DNA from: Hymenobacter sp. BRD67
Lineage (GTDB): Bacteria > Bacteroidota > Bacteroidia > Cytophagales > Hymenobacteraceae
Direction of reading: 5' to 3'
Assembly: GCF_013256425.1 (NCBI RefSeq)
Contig: NZ_CP053904.1
Span: 1,364,001-1,428,000, forward strand
DNA: 64,000 nt
Shown here one piece after another: positions 28,818 through 36,825 of the stretch. How positions within the stretch are numbered: the stretch's first letter is position 1; every line of letters begins with the position of its first letter. The notes under the pieces were generated by a model. The model was not told where the DNA came from. It did no database searches and saw nothing but the letters and a program-made list of their open reading frames with translations. Position numbers and translations under genes: made by a program.

Positions 28818-29732
28818 ATGCAATTCTCTCGTTTGATTACCGCCGCCTTGCTCACCGGCACCCTTGCGCTGGGGTCGTGCACGGGCTATCAGAAGCTACT
28901 CAAAAGCGGCACTGTGAACCAGAAGTACGAGGCTGCCATTAAGTATTACGATAGTGGCGACTTTTTCCGCTCGGGCGCGCTGCTTGAGGAGCTCATTCCG
29001 CTGCTTAAAGGCCGGCCGGAAGCTGAAAAAACGCAGTTTTACTTCGCTAACACGAATTATAAGCAGCGCAACTACGTATTGAGCGCCTACTACTTCAAGC
29101 AGTTTATCGATACGTACCCTAACTCATCGCAGGTCGAGGAGGCTTCCTTTTTGCGGGCCAAGTCGCTGTTTCGCGACTCGCCCAGCTACGAGCTCGACCA
29201 AACCAACACGGTAACGGCGCTCGAGACTATTCAGGATTTCCTGAATACTTATCCGACCAGCCAGTTCCGGCTGGAAGCGGAAAGCATGTCGCAGGAGCTG
29301 CAGAAAAAGCTCGAAAACAAGGCGTTTCAGAGCGCCAAGCTGTATTATGCGCTGCGCTACAACCAGGCAGCCGTAACGGCGCTCGGCAACTTCGAGACGC
29401 AGTTTCCGGGCTCGGCTTACGGCGAGCAGGCCGACTTTATTCGCTTGTCGGCCCAGTATGCCTGGGCCAGGGAAAGTATCGAAGCGAAGCAGCGTGAGCG
29501 CTACCTGGATGCCGTCTCGTTCTATCAGCACTTCATCGACACCTATCCGCAGAGCAAAAACCTGCGCACGGCTCAAACCATGTACGACGACAGCCGCGCC
29601 GAGCTGGAGCGCCTCAAAGCTATTCCCGAAGCCCAGGCTGCCGCGCAGGCCGCCGTGGAGCAGGTAAATGCCACGGCCCCCGCGCCCCGCTCGCAGTCGT
29701 CGGGCGGCCGGGGTGGCCGCCGGGGCCACTAG
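28818..29732 (+). CDS. bamD: Outer-membrane assembly lipoprotein BamD
   Basis: BamD is the essential lipoprotein of the BAM complex that inserts beta-barrels into the outer membrane. The 304-residue product has a lipoprotein signal ending ALGSC and then tetratricopeptide-like helices: NQKYEAAIKYYDSGDFFRSG, AEKTQFYFANTNYKQRNYVLS and QFIDTYPNSSQVEEA fit the family. A Gly/Arg-rich tail (GGRGGRRGH) ends it. It is a little longer than the E. coli protein because of this tail. It lies 41 bases before rpoZ, a neighbourhood common in Bacteroidota. Confidence 0.93.
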   Translation: MQFSRLITAALLTGTLALGSCTGYQKLLKSGTVNQKYEAAIKYYDSGDFFRSGALLEELIPLLKGRPEAEKTQFYFANTNYKQRNYVLSAYYFKQFIDTYPNSSQVEEASFLRAKSLFRDSPSYELDQTNTVTALETIQDFLNTYPTSQFRLEAESMSQELQKKLENKAFQSAKLYYALRYNQAAVTALGNFETQFPGSAYGEQADFIRLSAQYAWARESIEAKQRERYLDAVSFYQHFIDTYPQSKNLRTAQTMYDDSRAELERLKAIPEAQAAAQAAVEQVNATAPAPRSQSSGGRGGRRGH

Positions 29733-29772
29733 CCAACAACTCAGTATCTATTCTAACGAAGTGTAATTTCTC

Positions 29773-30111
29773 ATGAAAGCTCCCGCCTCCGCCTCCATCA
29801 TCACCCGCAACCTGGCCGACATCACGACCGACAAAAACAACGTCTACGAGGCCATTTCCATCATCTCGAAGCGCGCCAACCAGCTGTCGGTGAAGCTGAA
29901 AGAAGAGCTGGCCGACCGCCTGGCCGAGTTTGCGACCACCGTCGATAACCTCGAAGAAGTATTCGAAAACCGCGAGCAGATTGAAATCAGCAAGCAGTAC
30001 GAGCGTCAGCCCAAGCCTACCAGCCAGGCTATCGAAGAGTTTATCGCCGGTGAGCTGCACTACGAAACCCCCGAGGCCGCGCCGGTAATTATTCCCCGCG
30101 AGCTGTTCTAG
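29773..30111 (+). CDS. rpoZ: RNA polymerase omega subunit, Bacteroidota type
   Basis: The 112-residue protein is the Rpb6/omega homologue that helps assemble RNA polymerase around beta-prime. The core is ITTDKNNVYEAISIISKRAN followed by QLSVKLKEELADRLAEFA and NLEEVFENREQIEISKQYER. The family in Bacteroidota is slightly longer than E. coli omega. It sits between bamD and coaC; all three face the same way with gaps of about 45 bases and no terminator. Confidence 0.9.
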   Translation: MKAPASASIITRNLADITTDKNNVYEAISIISKRANQLSVKLKEELADRLAEFATTVDNLEEVFENREQIEISKQYERQPKPTSQAIEEFIAGELHYETPEAAPVIIPRELF

Positions 30112-30156
30112 GTGGCCTGGTGGCCGTTGCTTGCCGATTGTTAACCGTTTTGTCTG

Positions 30157-30753
30157 ATGACTGCTCCCCAACAATCACCCGGTAGCCGCGTGCCATCAAT
30201 ATTGCAAAAACGGCATATTCTGCTGGGCGTAAGCGGCAGCATTGCCGCTTACAAAGCCGCGCCGCTGGTGCGCCTGCTGGTGCAGGCCGGCGCCGAGGTG
30301 CAGGTTATTCTCACCGAAGCTGCCGCCGCATTTGTGACGCCGCTTACCTTAGGTACCCTCTCCAAAAAGCCCGTCCTGACGGGCTTTTTGCGTGATGCGG
30401 CCAGCGGGCAGTGGCACAACCACGTTGAGCTGGGCCTGTGGGCCGATGCCTACCTGATTGCCCCGGCCAGTGCCAACACGCTCGGCCAGCTGGCTAACGG
30501 CTTGTGTCCTAATCTGCTAAGTGCCGTGTACCTGTCGGCCCGCTGCCCGGTATTTCTGGCTCCGGCAATGGACCTCGACATGTACGCCCACCCGGCCGTG
30601 ACGCAGAATATCCAGCGCCTGCGCTCGTTTGGCAACCACGTCTTTGACTCGCCCAGCGGGGAGCTGGCCAGCGGCCTCAGCGGCCCTGGCCGCATGCTGG
30701 AGCCCGAGCAGATGGTGGCAGAGCTGGAGAAGTTCTTTGTGGATAAAAAATAG
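30157..30753 (+). CDS. coaC: Phosphopantothenoylcysteine decarboxylase (split CoaBC, first half)
   Basis: This 198-residue flavoprotein decarboxylates 4-phosphopantothenoylcysteine to 4-phosphopantetheine in CoA synthesis. Features: flavin-binding HILLGVSGSIAAYKA, the catalytic histidine in WHNHVELGLWAD, the PASANT motif, and the substrate clamp APAMDLDMYAHP. In most bacteria it is the N-terminal half of a fused CoaBC of about 400 residues. Here the chain stops after KFFVDKK at a TAG that belongs to a palindromic repeat; the second half restarts 56 bases later in another frame. The repeat carries stops in all three frames, so a simple base error cannot explain the split. Confidence 0.9.
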   Translation: MTAPQQSPGSRVPSILQKRHILLGVSGSIAAYKAAPLVRLLVQAGAEVQVILTEAAAAFVTPLTLGTLSKKPVLTGFLRDAASGQWHNHVELGLWADAYLIAPASANTLGQLANGLCPNLLSAVYLSARCPVFLAPAMDLDMYAHPAVTQNIQRLRSFGNHVFDSPSGELASGLSGPGRMLEPEQMVAELEKFFVDKK

Positions 30754-30790
30754 AACGTCATGCTAAGCTTGCCGAAGCATGACGTTCTAT
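30750..30790. repeat. Palindromic repeat, family B, copy 1, between coaC and coaB
   Basis: Perfect 15-base arms (30750-30764 and 30776-30790) flank an 11-base centre. The core GAACGTCATGCT, AGCTTGCCGA and AGCATGACGTTC recurs at 40439-40473 with one change. The left arm contains the coaC stop codon. It could fold as a hairpin in the mRNA between the two CoA genes. Confidence 0.85.
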
Positions 30791-30808
30791 TGTGAAAATT
30801 AATAGAAT

Positions 30809-31465
30809 ATGATGCGCGTTCTCCTCACCGCTGGCCCCACCTACGAACCGCTGGACCCGGTGCGCTTTCTGGGCAACCGCTCGACGGGCAAAATGGGCTA
30901 CGCGCTGGCCGAAGCGTTTGCCGCGACCGGGGCGGCCGTCACGCTCATCAGCGGGCCAACGGCGCTACCCGCGCCAGCCAACCCGCTGATAACGACCTTG
31001 CGCGTCGAAACGGCCCACCAGATGTATGAGGCGGCTGCGGCCGCCGCACCGCTGGCCGATATCTGGGTATTTGCCGCTGCCGTGGCCGACTACCGACCGG
31101 CGACAGTGGCCGCCGAAAAGATTAAGAAAGCCGGCGATACCTTAACGCTGACGCTGGTAAAAAACGTGGACATTGCCGCTACCCTCGGTCAAACCAAGCG
31201 GGCTGAACAATTTGCAGTCGGTTTTGCGTTGGAAACTACCAACGAGCTGGCGCATGCCCAGGATAAGCTGCACCGCAAAAACTTCGACCTGGTAGTACTC
31301 AATTCCCTGCGTGATGCCGGAGCTGGCTTTGGGCACGACACTAATAAAGTGACCGTGCTCGACCGGGCCGGCGAGGTGCGTAGCTTTGAGCTACAAGCCA
31401 AAACCGAGCTGGCCCGCACGCTGGTAGCGCTTATTCTGACTCGTTTTACCGCTGTATATGCGTAA
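30809..31465 (+). CDS. coaB: Phosphopantothenate-cysteine ligase (split CoaBC, second half)
   Basis: CoaB joins cysteine to 4-phosphopantothenate using a nucleotide triphosphate. The 218-residue product begins directly with VLLTAGPTYEPLDPVRFLGN and RSTGKMGYALAEAF, which is where the second domain of fused CoaBC starts. Other motifs are VFAAAVADYRP, KIKK and FALETTNE. Two ATG codons are in tandem (30809, 30812). It needs CoaC activity from the gene just before it, and the pair is still adjacent and co-directional. It overlaps the DUF4835 gene by eight bases. Confidence 0.92.
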   Translation: MMRVLLTAGPTYEPLDPVRFLGNRSTGKMGYALAEAFAATGAAVTLISGPTALPAPANPLITTLRVETAHQMYEAAAAAAPLADIWVFAAAVADYRPATVAAEKIKKAGDTLTLTLVKNVDIAATLGQTKRAEQFAVGFALETTNELAHAQDKLHRKNFDLVVLNSLRDAGAGFGHDTNKVTVLDRAGEVRSFELQAKTELARTLVALILTRFTAVYA

Positions 31466-32378
31466 AGTATTCTTTCTGTTCGGATTGCTGGCTACGGCTA
31501 TGCTGGCCCGCCCCGCCCAGGCGCAGGAGCTGAACGCCCAGGTGGCCGTGTCGCTGGAAAATGTGACAATTACGGACCCCACGCTCGTGCAGCAGCTGCA
31601 GAAGGACATGACTGCCTTCCTCAACACGCGCACCTGGACCCGCCAGACTTACCGGCCCGAGGAGCGCATTAAGCTGCGCGTTTTTGTAGGCATCACGGCG
31701 GTTCCGCAGAATGGCTCGTACCAAGCCACCATGCGCCTCATTGCTACGCGACCGGTTTATGGCACTGGATACGAAACTAACCTGCTGAATATCAACGACC
31801 GTAGTTTTAATTTTAACTATACGCCCCAGACGCCGCTCGATTTTGCACCCAGTAACTTCGTCAATAACCTGTCGTCGCTGCTGGCCTTTTATGCTTACAT
31901 AGTTATCGGCACCGACCAGGATACCTTTGCCCGGCTCGGCGGCACACCGTATTACGACCAGGCGCGGACTATTTTGCAGTATTCAGCAACCCAGACGCTG
32001 ACCAGCGAGTCGGATGCTGGGTGGACCGATGCTAGTCCGCGCAACCGCTACTGGCTGCTCAATAACCTGACCGACCCGCAGCTTGAAGCCTTCCGGACCG
32101 GCCTCTACGCTTACTATCGGCAGGGAATGGATATTTTTATCGAGAAGCCTGAGGAGGCGCGCACGTCCATTATGGCTGCCCTCACGGGTATTCAGAAAGC
32201 CAATTCAGTGCGCCCCAATACGTTGTTTTTGCGGGCCTTCTTCGATGCCAAAGCTGATGAGATTACCAATATCTTTCGTACCAGCACCGATGCGCAGCAG
32301 AAGCAGCAGCTTGTGGCGCTACTCACCGATGTGGACCCGGGAAATTTAGCTAAGTATCAGACAGTTATTAAGCAATAA
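31458..32378 (+). CDS. DUF4835 family exported protein (PorD-like)
   Basis: This 306-residue protein has a signal peptide (cut after PAQAQ, near residue 22) and then a full-length DUF4835 region: ELNAQVAVSLENVTITDPTL, LRVFVGITAVPQNGSYQA, and PLDFAPSNFVNNLSSLLAFYAYIV. Members occur across Bacteroidota next to coaBC and recN, as here, and have been named PorD in connection with type IX secretion; the link to secretion is from my memory of the family, not from this sequence. It is probably a periplasmic or outer-membrane associated protein. It is translationally close to coaB. Confidence 0.82.
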   Translation: MRKVFFLFGLLATAMLARPAQAQELNAQVAVSLENVTITDPTLVQQLQKDMTAFLNTRTWTRQTYRPEERIKLRVFVGITAVPQNGSYQATMRLIATRPVYGTGYETNLLNINDRSFNFNYTPQTPLDFAPSNFVNNLSSLLAFYAYIVIGTDQDTFARLGGTPYYDQARTILQYSATQTLTSESDAGWTDASPRNRYWLLNNLTDPQLEAFRTGLYAYYRQGMDIFIEKPEEARTSIMAALTGIQKANSVRPNTLFLRAFFDAKADEITNIFRTSTDAQQKQQLVALLTDVDPGNLAKYQTVIKQ

Positions 32379-32391
32379 AGGGGGCTGGTTT

Positions 32392-32419
32392 GTCATTGCT
32401 GCACTCTGCTCGCAATGAC
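32392..32419. repeat. Small inverted repeat before recN (GTCATTGC type)
   Basis: Eight-base perfect arms GTCATTGC (32392-32399) and GCAATGAC (32412-32419) enclose 12 bases. The pattern resembles the very widespread GTCATTGC-gap-GCAATGAC intergenic repeats. Only one copy was found here. Confidence 0.4.
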
Positions 32420-32444
32420 TGCGGTTATTCAAGGAGTCGAAGAA

Positions 32445-34118
32445 ATGTTAGTCGATTTACGCATTCAGAATTACGCGCTCATTGAGCAGCTGGAGCTGCG
32501 GCCTTCGCCGCTGCTCAATATTATTACCGGTGAAACCGGGGCCGGCAAATCCATTATGCTCGGGGCCATCGGGCTGCTGCTGGGCAACCGGGCCGACTCG
32601 CGCATGCTCTTCAATACCGAGCGTAAGTGCGTGATTGAGGGCCAGTTTGATATCACGAACTATCAACTTCAGGATATATTCGAGTCGGAAGACCTGGACT
32701 ATGATACGCAGTGCATTCTGCGGCGCGAAATCAGCCCGTCGGGCAAGTCGCGGGCTTTTGTCAACGACACGCCCGTGACCCTGGACGCCCTGCGTAAGAT
32801 TGGCGCCAACCTCATGGATATTCACTCGCAGCACGATACGCTGCTGCTGGGCGATGCCGTGTTTCAGCTCAACCTGCTCGACCTCTACGCCAATCTGGTG
32901 CCCACGCGCACGCAGTACGGCAACGCCTACCGCCAGTACCGCAAGCTCGAAACCGACCTCAAGGCCCTCGAAGACCAGTCGGTGCAGGCTAGTAAAGAGT
33001 TGGACTACAACAGCTTTCTGCTAAGTGAGCTGGAAGAGGCCGGCCTCGACAAAGAAGACCAGGACGCGCTGGAGCAGGAGGTAAAGCAGCTGGAACACGC
33101 CGAGGAAATCAAGTACAAGCTCAGCCAGGCCCTGCATGGCCTGCGCGACAGCGAAACCTGCGCCACCGGCACCATGAAGGACGCCTCGACGCTGCTGGGG
33201 CAGGTGAGTGGCTACTCCGAGCAGTTTCGCGAGCTGCGCCAGCGCCTCGAAAGCTGCCTGATTGAGCTGCACGACATTGCCGACGAGGTAGAAACTGCCG
33301 AGCGCCGCACCGAGGGCGACCCCGCCCGCGCCGAGGAATTGCAGGCCCGCCTCACCGTGCTCTACAACCTGCAGCGCAAGCACCAGCGCCGTGACGTGCC
33401 CGGCCTGCTCGAAACCCGCGAAACTCTGCGCCAGAAAGTCGGCTCGGTGCTGAATCTCGACAAGGAAATAACCCGCCTGCGCAAAGACTCGGACGCGGCG
33501 CTGAAGCAGGCGACCACCCAGGCGGCCCGGCTCTCGGAAAGTCGCCGCAAGGCGTTTCCGAAGTTCGAAAAGGAGCTGAGCGCCCTGCTCGCCGACCTCG
33601 GGATGCCGCACGCCCGCATTGTGGTGGAGCACAAAACCGGCCCGCTGGCGGCCAGCGGCTCAGATATAGTAAATATTCTATTTACAGCAAACAAAGGCGC
33701 CCAGCCGCAAACCCTGAGCAAGGCCGCGTCGGGTGGTGAGTTTTCGCGCCTGATGCTGTGCATCAAGTACATGCTGGCCGACAAGACGGCCCTGCCCACG
33801 ATAGTCTTCGACGAAATCGATACCGGCATCAGCGGTGAGATTGCGGTGAAGGTGGGCCGGATGATGCAGCAGATGGCCCACAAGCACCAGCTGGTGGCCA
33901 TCTCGCACCTGCCGCAGATGGCGGCGGCCGGCGACACGCACTACTTCGTGTACAAGGAAGACCGCGCCGACCGTACGGTGAGCCGTATCCGCCAGCTTTC
34001 GCCCGAAGACCGCATCAAGGAAATCGCGCACATGATTGCCGGCGCCAAGCCCAGCGAAAACGCCCTGCAAAGCGCCCGCGAGCTGCTGGCGCTGCGCGGC
34101 GAGGCAGTGGCTGGGTAG
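32445..34118 (+). CDS. recN: DNA repair protein RecN
   Basis: RecN is an SMC-like ATPase used in double-strand break repair. The 557-residue chain starts MLVDLRIQNYALIEQLEL, with Walker A GETGAGKS at 29-36, a long coiled-coil middle (about 160-370), and C-terminal signature LSKAASGGEFSRLMLCIKY, Walker B TIVFDEIDTGISG and the final His switch AISHLPQMAA. The ATG at 32445 is preferred over 32415 because it begins the N-terminal strand directly. It sits between the DUF4835 gene and fabI. Confidence 0.95.
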   Translation: MLVDLRIQNYALIEQLELRPSPLLNIITGETGAGKSIMLGAIGLLLGNRADSRMLFNTERKCVIEGQFDITNYQLQDIFESEDLDYDTQCILRREISPSGKSRAFVNDTPVTLDALRKIGANLMDIHSQHDTLLLGDAVFQLNLLDLYANLVPTRTQYGNAYRQYRKLETDLKALEDQSVQASKELDYNSFLLSELEEAGLDKEDQDALEQEVKQLEHAEEIKYKLSQALHGLRDSETCATGTMKDASTLLGQVSGYSEQFRELRQRLESCLIELHDIADEVETAERRTEGDPARAEELQARLTVLYNLQRKHQRRDVPGLLETRETLRQKVGSVLNLDKEITRLRKDSDAALKQATTQAARLSESRRKAFPKFEKELSALLADLGMPHARIVVEHKTGPLAASGSDIVNILFTANKGAQPQTLSKAASGGEFSRLMLCIKYMLADKTALPTIVFDEIDTGISGEIAVKVGRMMQQMAHKHQLVAISHLPQMAAAGDTHYFVYKEDRADRTVSRIRQLSPEDRIKEIAHMIAGAKPSENALQSARELLALRGEAVAG

Positions 34119-34140
34119 GGGCACAGCCTCACATTTTCGT

Positions 34141-34148
34141 TACTTTTG
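34141..34148 (+). promoter_or_regulatory. Candidate -7 box of fabI
   Basis: TACTTTTG is an exact TAnnTTTG match, 22 bases before the fabI ATG and just past the recN stop. The -33 side is weak. Confidence 0.45.
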
Positions 34149-34170
34149 TGCGCTAACCTGACTATTCCTC

Positions 34171-35007
34171 ATGTCCAGTAACCTCCTCGCCGGCAAAGTC
34201 GGCATCATTTCCGGCGCCCTCAATTCCCAATCCATTGCCTGGAAAGTGGCCCAGAAGGCGCACGCCGAAGGTGCCCGCATTGTGCTCACCAACGCGCCGC
34301 TGGCCATGCGCATGGGCGAAATCAAGGTGCTGGCCGCCGAGATTGACGCCCCGATTATCCCGGCCGATGCCACTTCGGTGGAGGAGCTGGGCACGCTCTT
34401 TACCGAGGCGCAAAGTCACTTTGGCGGTAAAATCGACTTCCTGCTGCACTCGATTGGCATGAGCGCCAACATTCGCAAGAACAAGAGCTACGGCGACCTC
34501 GACTACAAATTCTTCCAGCAGACGCTCGACGTATCAGCGCTGTCGCTGCACAAGATGCTGGCCGTGGCCGAAAAGCAGGATGCCTTCAACGAATGGGGCA
34601 GCGTGGTGGCGCTCAGCTACATCGCCGCCCAGCGCGCATTCCTCGACTACACCGACATGTCACAGGCCAAGGCGGTGCTCGAAAGCATTGCCCGCAGCTA
34701 CGGCCAGCGTCTGGGTCACCTCAAAAAGGTGCGCGTGAACACCATCTCGCAGTCGCCCACCAAGACTACGGCCGGCACCGGCATCAGCGGCTTCAACGCC
34801 TTTTATGAGTATGCCGACCGCATGGCCCCGCTCGGCAACGCGCCCGCCGAAGCCTGCGCCGACTACTGCGTATCGCTGTTTTCGGACCTCACGCGCTACG
34901 TGACCATGCAAAACCTGATGCACGACGGTGGCTTCAGTAGCACCGGCATCTCGGAGGCTATTGTGGACGCGATTACCAAGTCGACTGAGTCCGAAAAGGA
35001 GGCGTAG
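34171..35007 (+). CDS. fabI: Enoyl-ACP reductase
   Basis: FabI reduces trans-2-enoyl-ACP with NADH, the last step of each fatty-acid elongation round, and is the triclosan target. The 278-residue product is an SDR-fold enzyme with the FabI version of the cofactor site (GIISGALNSQSIAWKVAQ) and the catalytic YTDMSQAKAVLE (Tyr-x6-Lys). Features such as SIGMSANIRKNKSYGDLDYK are family-like. It ends 18 bases before the left end of an insertion sequence, whose terminator may now end its transcript. Confidence 0.93.
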   Translation: MSSNLLAGKVGIISGALNSQSIAWKVAQKAHAEGARIVLTNAPLAMRMGEIKVLAAEIDAPIIPADATSVEELGTLFTEAQSHFGGKIDFLLHSIGMSANIRKNKSYGDLDYKFFQQTLDVSALSLHKMLAVAEKQDAFNEWGSVVALSYIAAQRAFLDYTDMSQAKAVLESIARSYGQRLGHLKKVRVNTISQSPTKTTAGTGISGFNAFYEYADRMAPLGNAPAEACADYCVSLFSDLTRYVTMQNLMHDGGFSSTGISEAIVDAITKSTESEKEA

Positions 35008-35073
35008 AATAGTTTCTCGCTAGTACACACAAGCCCGGCCAGTGTGGCTTGTCCTTACCCAAATCTCGTAGAG

Positions 35074-35104
35074 AAAGCGCCGGCCGGTAGGCCGGCGCTT
35101 TTTT
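35074..35104 (+). terminator. Inward-facing terminator in the left inverted repeat of the IS
   Basis: A ten-base GC-rich stem (35076-35085 with 35090-35099) and four-base loop are followed by six T, so it stops rightward transcription entering the element, including from fabI. Confidence 0.75.
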
Positions 35105-35127
35105 AGTGCCCTACGCGTTGGCGTGGG

Positions 35128-36825
35128 ATGCGCATTTCTCAGCAATTTTGTGATGCCCAGCAATGGGCCAGCACGCATTTTGGGACCGTACAGCTCGGTG
35201 ATGTGCGCCGCCAGCGGCGCGTCTGTACGCTAGTAGCTGGCTGGGCCCGCCAGCCTGGGGCCAGTATCCCGCAGTTGGGGGCCGGGTCGGCCTACGCTAG
35301 CAAGGCCGCCTACCAGTTGCTGGGCGGGGCAGCCGTCACACCCGACATCCTGCAAGAGCCACACCGCCAATTAGTTCAGCAGCAGTTGCAGCAGGCCGGC
35401 ACCTATTTGCTGGTCGAGGACACGACCCAGTTACGCTGGGCCCCCGCCACGGCCCGCCGGGCGGGCCTGGGACCAGTGGGGGCGGGGGCCAGCGGGGAGC
35501 AGGGCGTACTGCTGCACTCGTTGGTGGCCGCCAGTTGGCCAGCCAGCGACCTACCGGCGGGGGCGGTGCGCCCACCGCTGCCCTTGCTGGGGCTGCTCGA
35601 CCAGCAGTTTTACGTGCGCCAGGCCCGGCCAGCGGCCGAGAAGGCGCACCCCCACGGCGGCAGCCGGCCCCGGCAGGGGCGGGTGCGCGAGTCCGCGCTG
35701 TGGGCGCGCAGCCTGCGCGCGGTTGGCTCACCGCCGGCGGCTGGGCGCTGGGTCGTGGTGGCGGACCGCGGCGCGGATATTTACGAGCATCTGCGCCAAT
35801 GCCGACAGCAGGGGCTGGGCTTTGTAGTCCGGGCCGCCCAAGACCGGGGCTTGGTCGCCCCATCTGAGGCGCCACCGCCGACGCTCTTTGCCGTGGCCCG
35901 GGCGCAGCCTAGTGCCGGGCAACTGGAACTGGCCTTGCGTGCTCGTCCGGGCCAAGCGGCCCGGCAGGTGCGCCTGCAGGTGAGTTACAGTGCCGTGTTG
36001 GCGCTACGCGCTCCCCAACGGCCGGGCGCTAGTACGGGCAAAGGGGAACCGGTGGCTGCCAGCGTAGTACGGGTGTGGGAGCCGGGCGGTAAGCTGGAGT
36101 GGCTCCTACTGTGTGACGACGTGATAAGCAGCTTCCCCCAAGCACAGGAACGGGCTCGACAGTACGCCAGCCGCTGGCTCATCGAGGACTTTCATAAAGC
36201 CCTGAAAACGGGCCTGGGTGCCGAGCGCTTGCAACTGCACACCGCCCCACGCCTGTTTGCGGCGGTGGCCTTGCTGAGCGTGGTGGCGCTGGCGCTAGTG
36301 GACCTGCGCGAGCATAGCCGCCAGCAACCCGATGCACCAGCTGAGTCGTCAGGTCTATCAGCCAGCTATTTACGGGTCTTGCGCAGCCAGCGCACGCGGC
36401 CCATTCGAACCGTGCGGGAGGTATTCTACGCCCTGGCTGGACTGGGTGGGCACCTGGGCCGAACCGGCGATGGACCGCCAGGCTGGCAGACGCTCTGGCT
36501 CGGGCTGGTGAGCCTGCGCTACTTAGCCGAAGGCGTACGGCTGGCCGCCCTGTTGCCCCGGAAGAGCACTAAAAAAGCGCCGGCCTATCGGCTGGCGCTT
36601 TCTCTACGAGATTTGGGTAAAGACAAGCCAGTGTGGTCGGGCTTGTGTGTTTCAGGTAGGGTCGACGCTGGTTATCTGGCGCTTTCGTTGCCGTCTACCG
36701 GCTCGGCTTCTTTGTGCAGAATGGCCGCTACGACCTTATCAGGCAGCACGTTGCCGATAAGACCCTGCACCTTATTCATAAAGCCCGAGATAACCTTGTC
36801 CTGGCCAGCCAGCAGCGCTTCGTAG
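35128..36825 (+). CDS. IS4-family (Tn5-like) transposase
   Basis: The frame encodes a DDE transposase of the Tn5/IS50 group. The N-terminal DNA-binding region is WASTHFGTVQLGDVRRQRR; acidic residues are in LVEDTTQLRW, VVVADRGADIYEHL, and the YREK-like block YASRWLIEDFHKALKTGLGA that contains the catalytic Glu. As read the frame has no stop in the element: it crosses the right inverted repeat at 36650 and ends at 36825 in sequence antisense to the SDR gene. Adding one C to the run 36556-36559 gives a stop at about 36570-36572, just before the terminator, and a protein of about 481 residues, close to Tn5 transposase (476). I think the readthrough is an assembly error. All DDE motifs look intact. 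Confidence 0.8.
   Translation: MRISQQFCDAQQWASTHFGTVQLGDVRRQRRVCTLVAGWARQPGASIPQLGAGSAYASKAAYQLLGGAAVTPDILQEPHRQLVQQQLQQAGTYLLVEDTTQLRWAPATARRAGLGPVGAGASGEQGVLLHSLVAASWPASDLPAGAVRPPLPLLGLLDQQFYVRQARPAAEKAHPHGGSRPRQGRVRESALWARSLRAVGSPPAAGRWVVVADRGADIYEHLRQCRQQGLGFVVRAAQDRGLVAPSEAPPPTLFAVARAQPSAGQLELALRARPGQAARQVRLQVSYSAVLALRAPQRPGASTGKGEPVAASVVRVWEPGGKLEWLLLCDDVISSFPQAQERARQYASRWLIEDFHKALKTGLGAERLQLHTAPRLFAAVALLSVVALALVDLREHSRQQPDAPAESSGLSASYLRVLRSQRTRPIRTVREVFYALAGLGGHLGRTGDGPPGWQTLWLGLVSLRYLAEGVRLAALLPRKSTKKAPAYRLALSLRDLGKDKPVWSGLCVSGRVDAGYLALSLPSTGSASLCRMAATTLSGSTLPIRPCTLFIKPEITLSWPASSAS
36571..36602 (-). terminator. Inward-facing terminator in the right inverted repeat of the IS
   Basis: This is the mirror copy of the left-end hairpin, with a six-T run on the minus strand. 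It stops leftward transcription entering from the SDR gene. Confidence 0.75.

Larger units (their letters stand above)
35025..36650 (+). mobile_element. IS4-family (Tn5/IS50-like) insertion sequence with 86-bp inverted repeats
   Basis: The element is 1626 bases, bounded by terminal inverted repeats 35025-35110 and 36565-36650 that differ at about eight of 86 positions. Both begin ACACACAAGCCCG. Each repeat contains a terminator hairpin. It carries one transposase gene. The nine flanking bases differ (left 35016-35024, right 36651-36659), so no target duplication is seen: either the ends are set slightly off or the flanks changed after insertion. It lies between convergent genes fabI and the SDR gene. 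Confidence 0.85.

Noticed and set aside
30740..30812. Explaining the coaC/coaB split by a sequencing error
   Set aside because: The repeat contains stop codons in all three frames, so no single added or removed base joins the halves.
36650..36825. C-terminal 58 codons of the transposase frame
   Set aside because: They lie outside the insertion sequence and are antisense to the SDR gene; a missing base before the stop explains them better than a real fusion.
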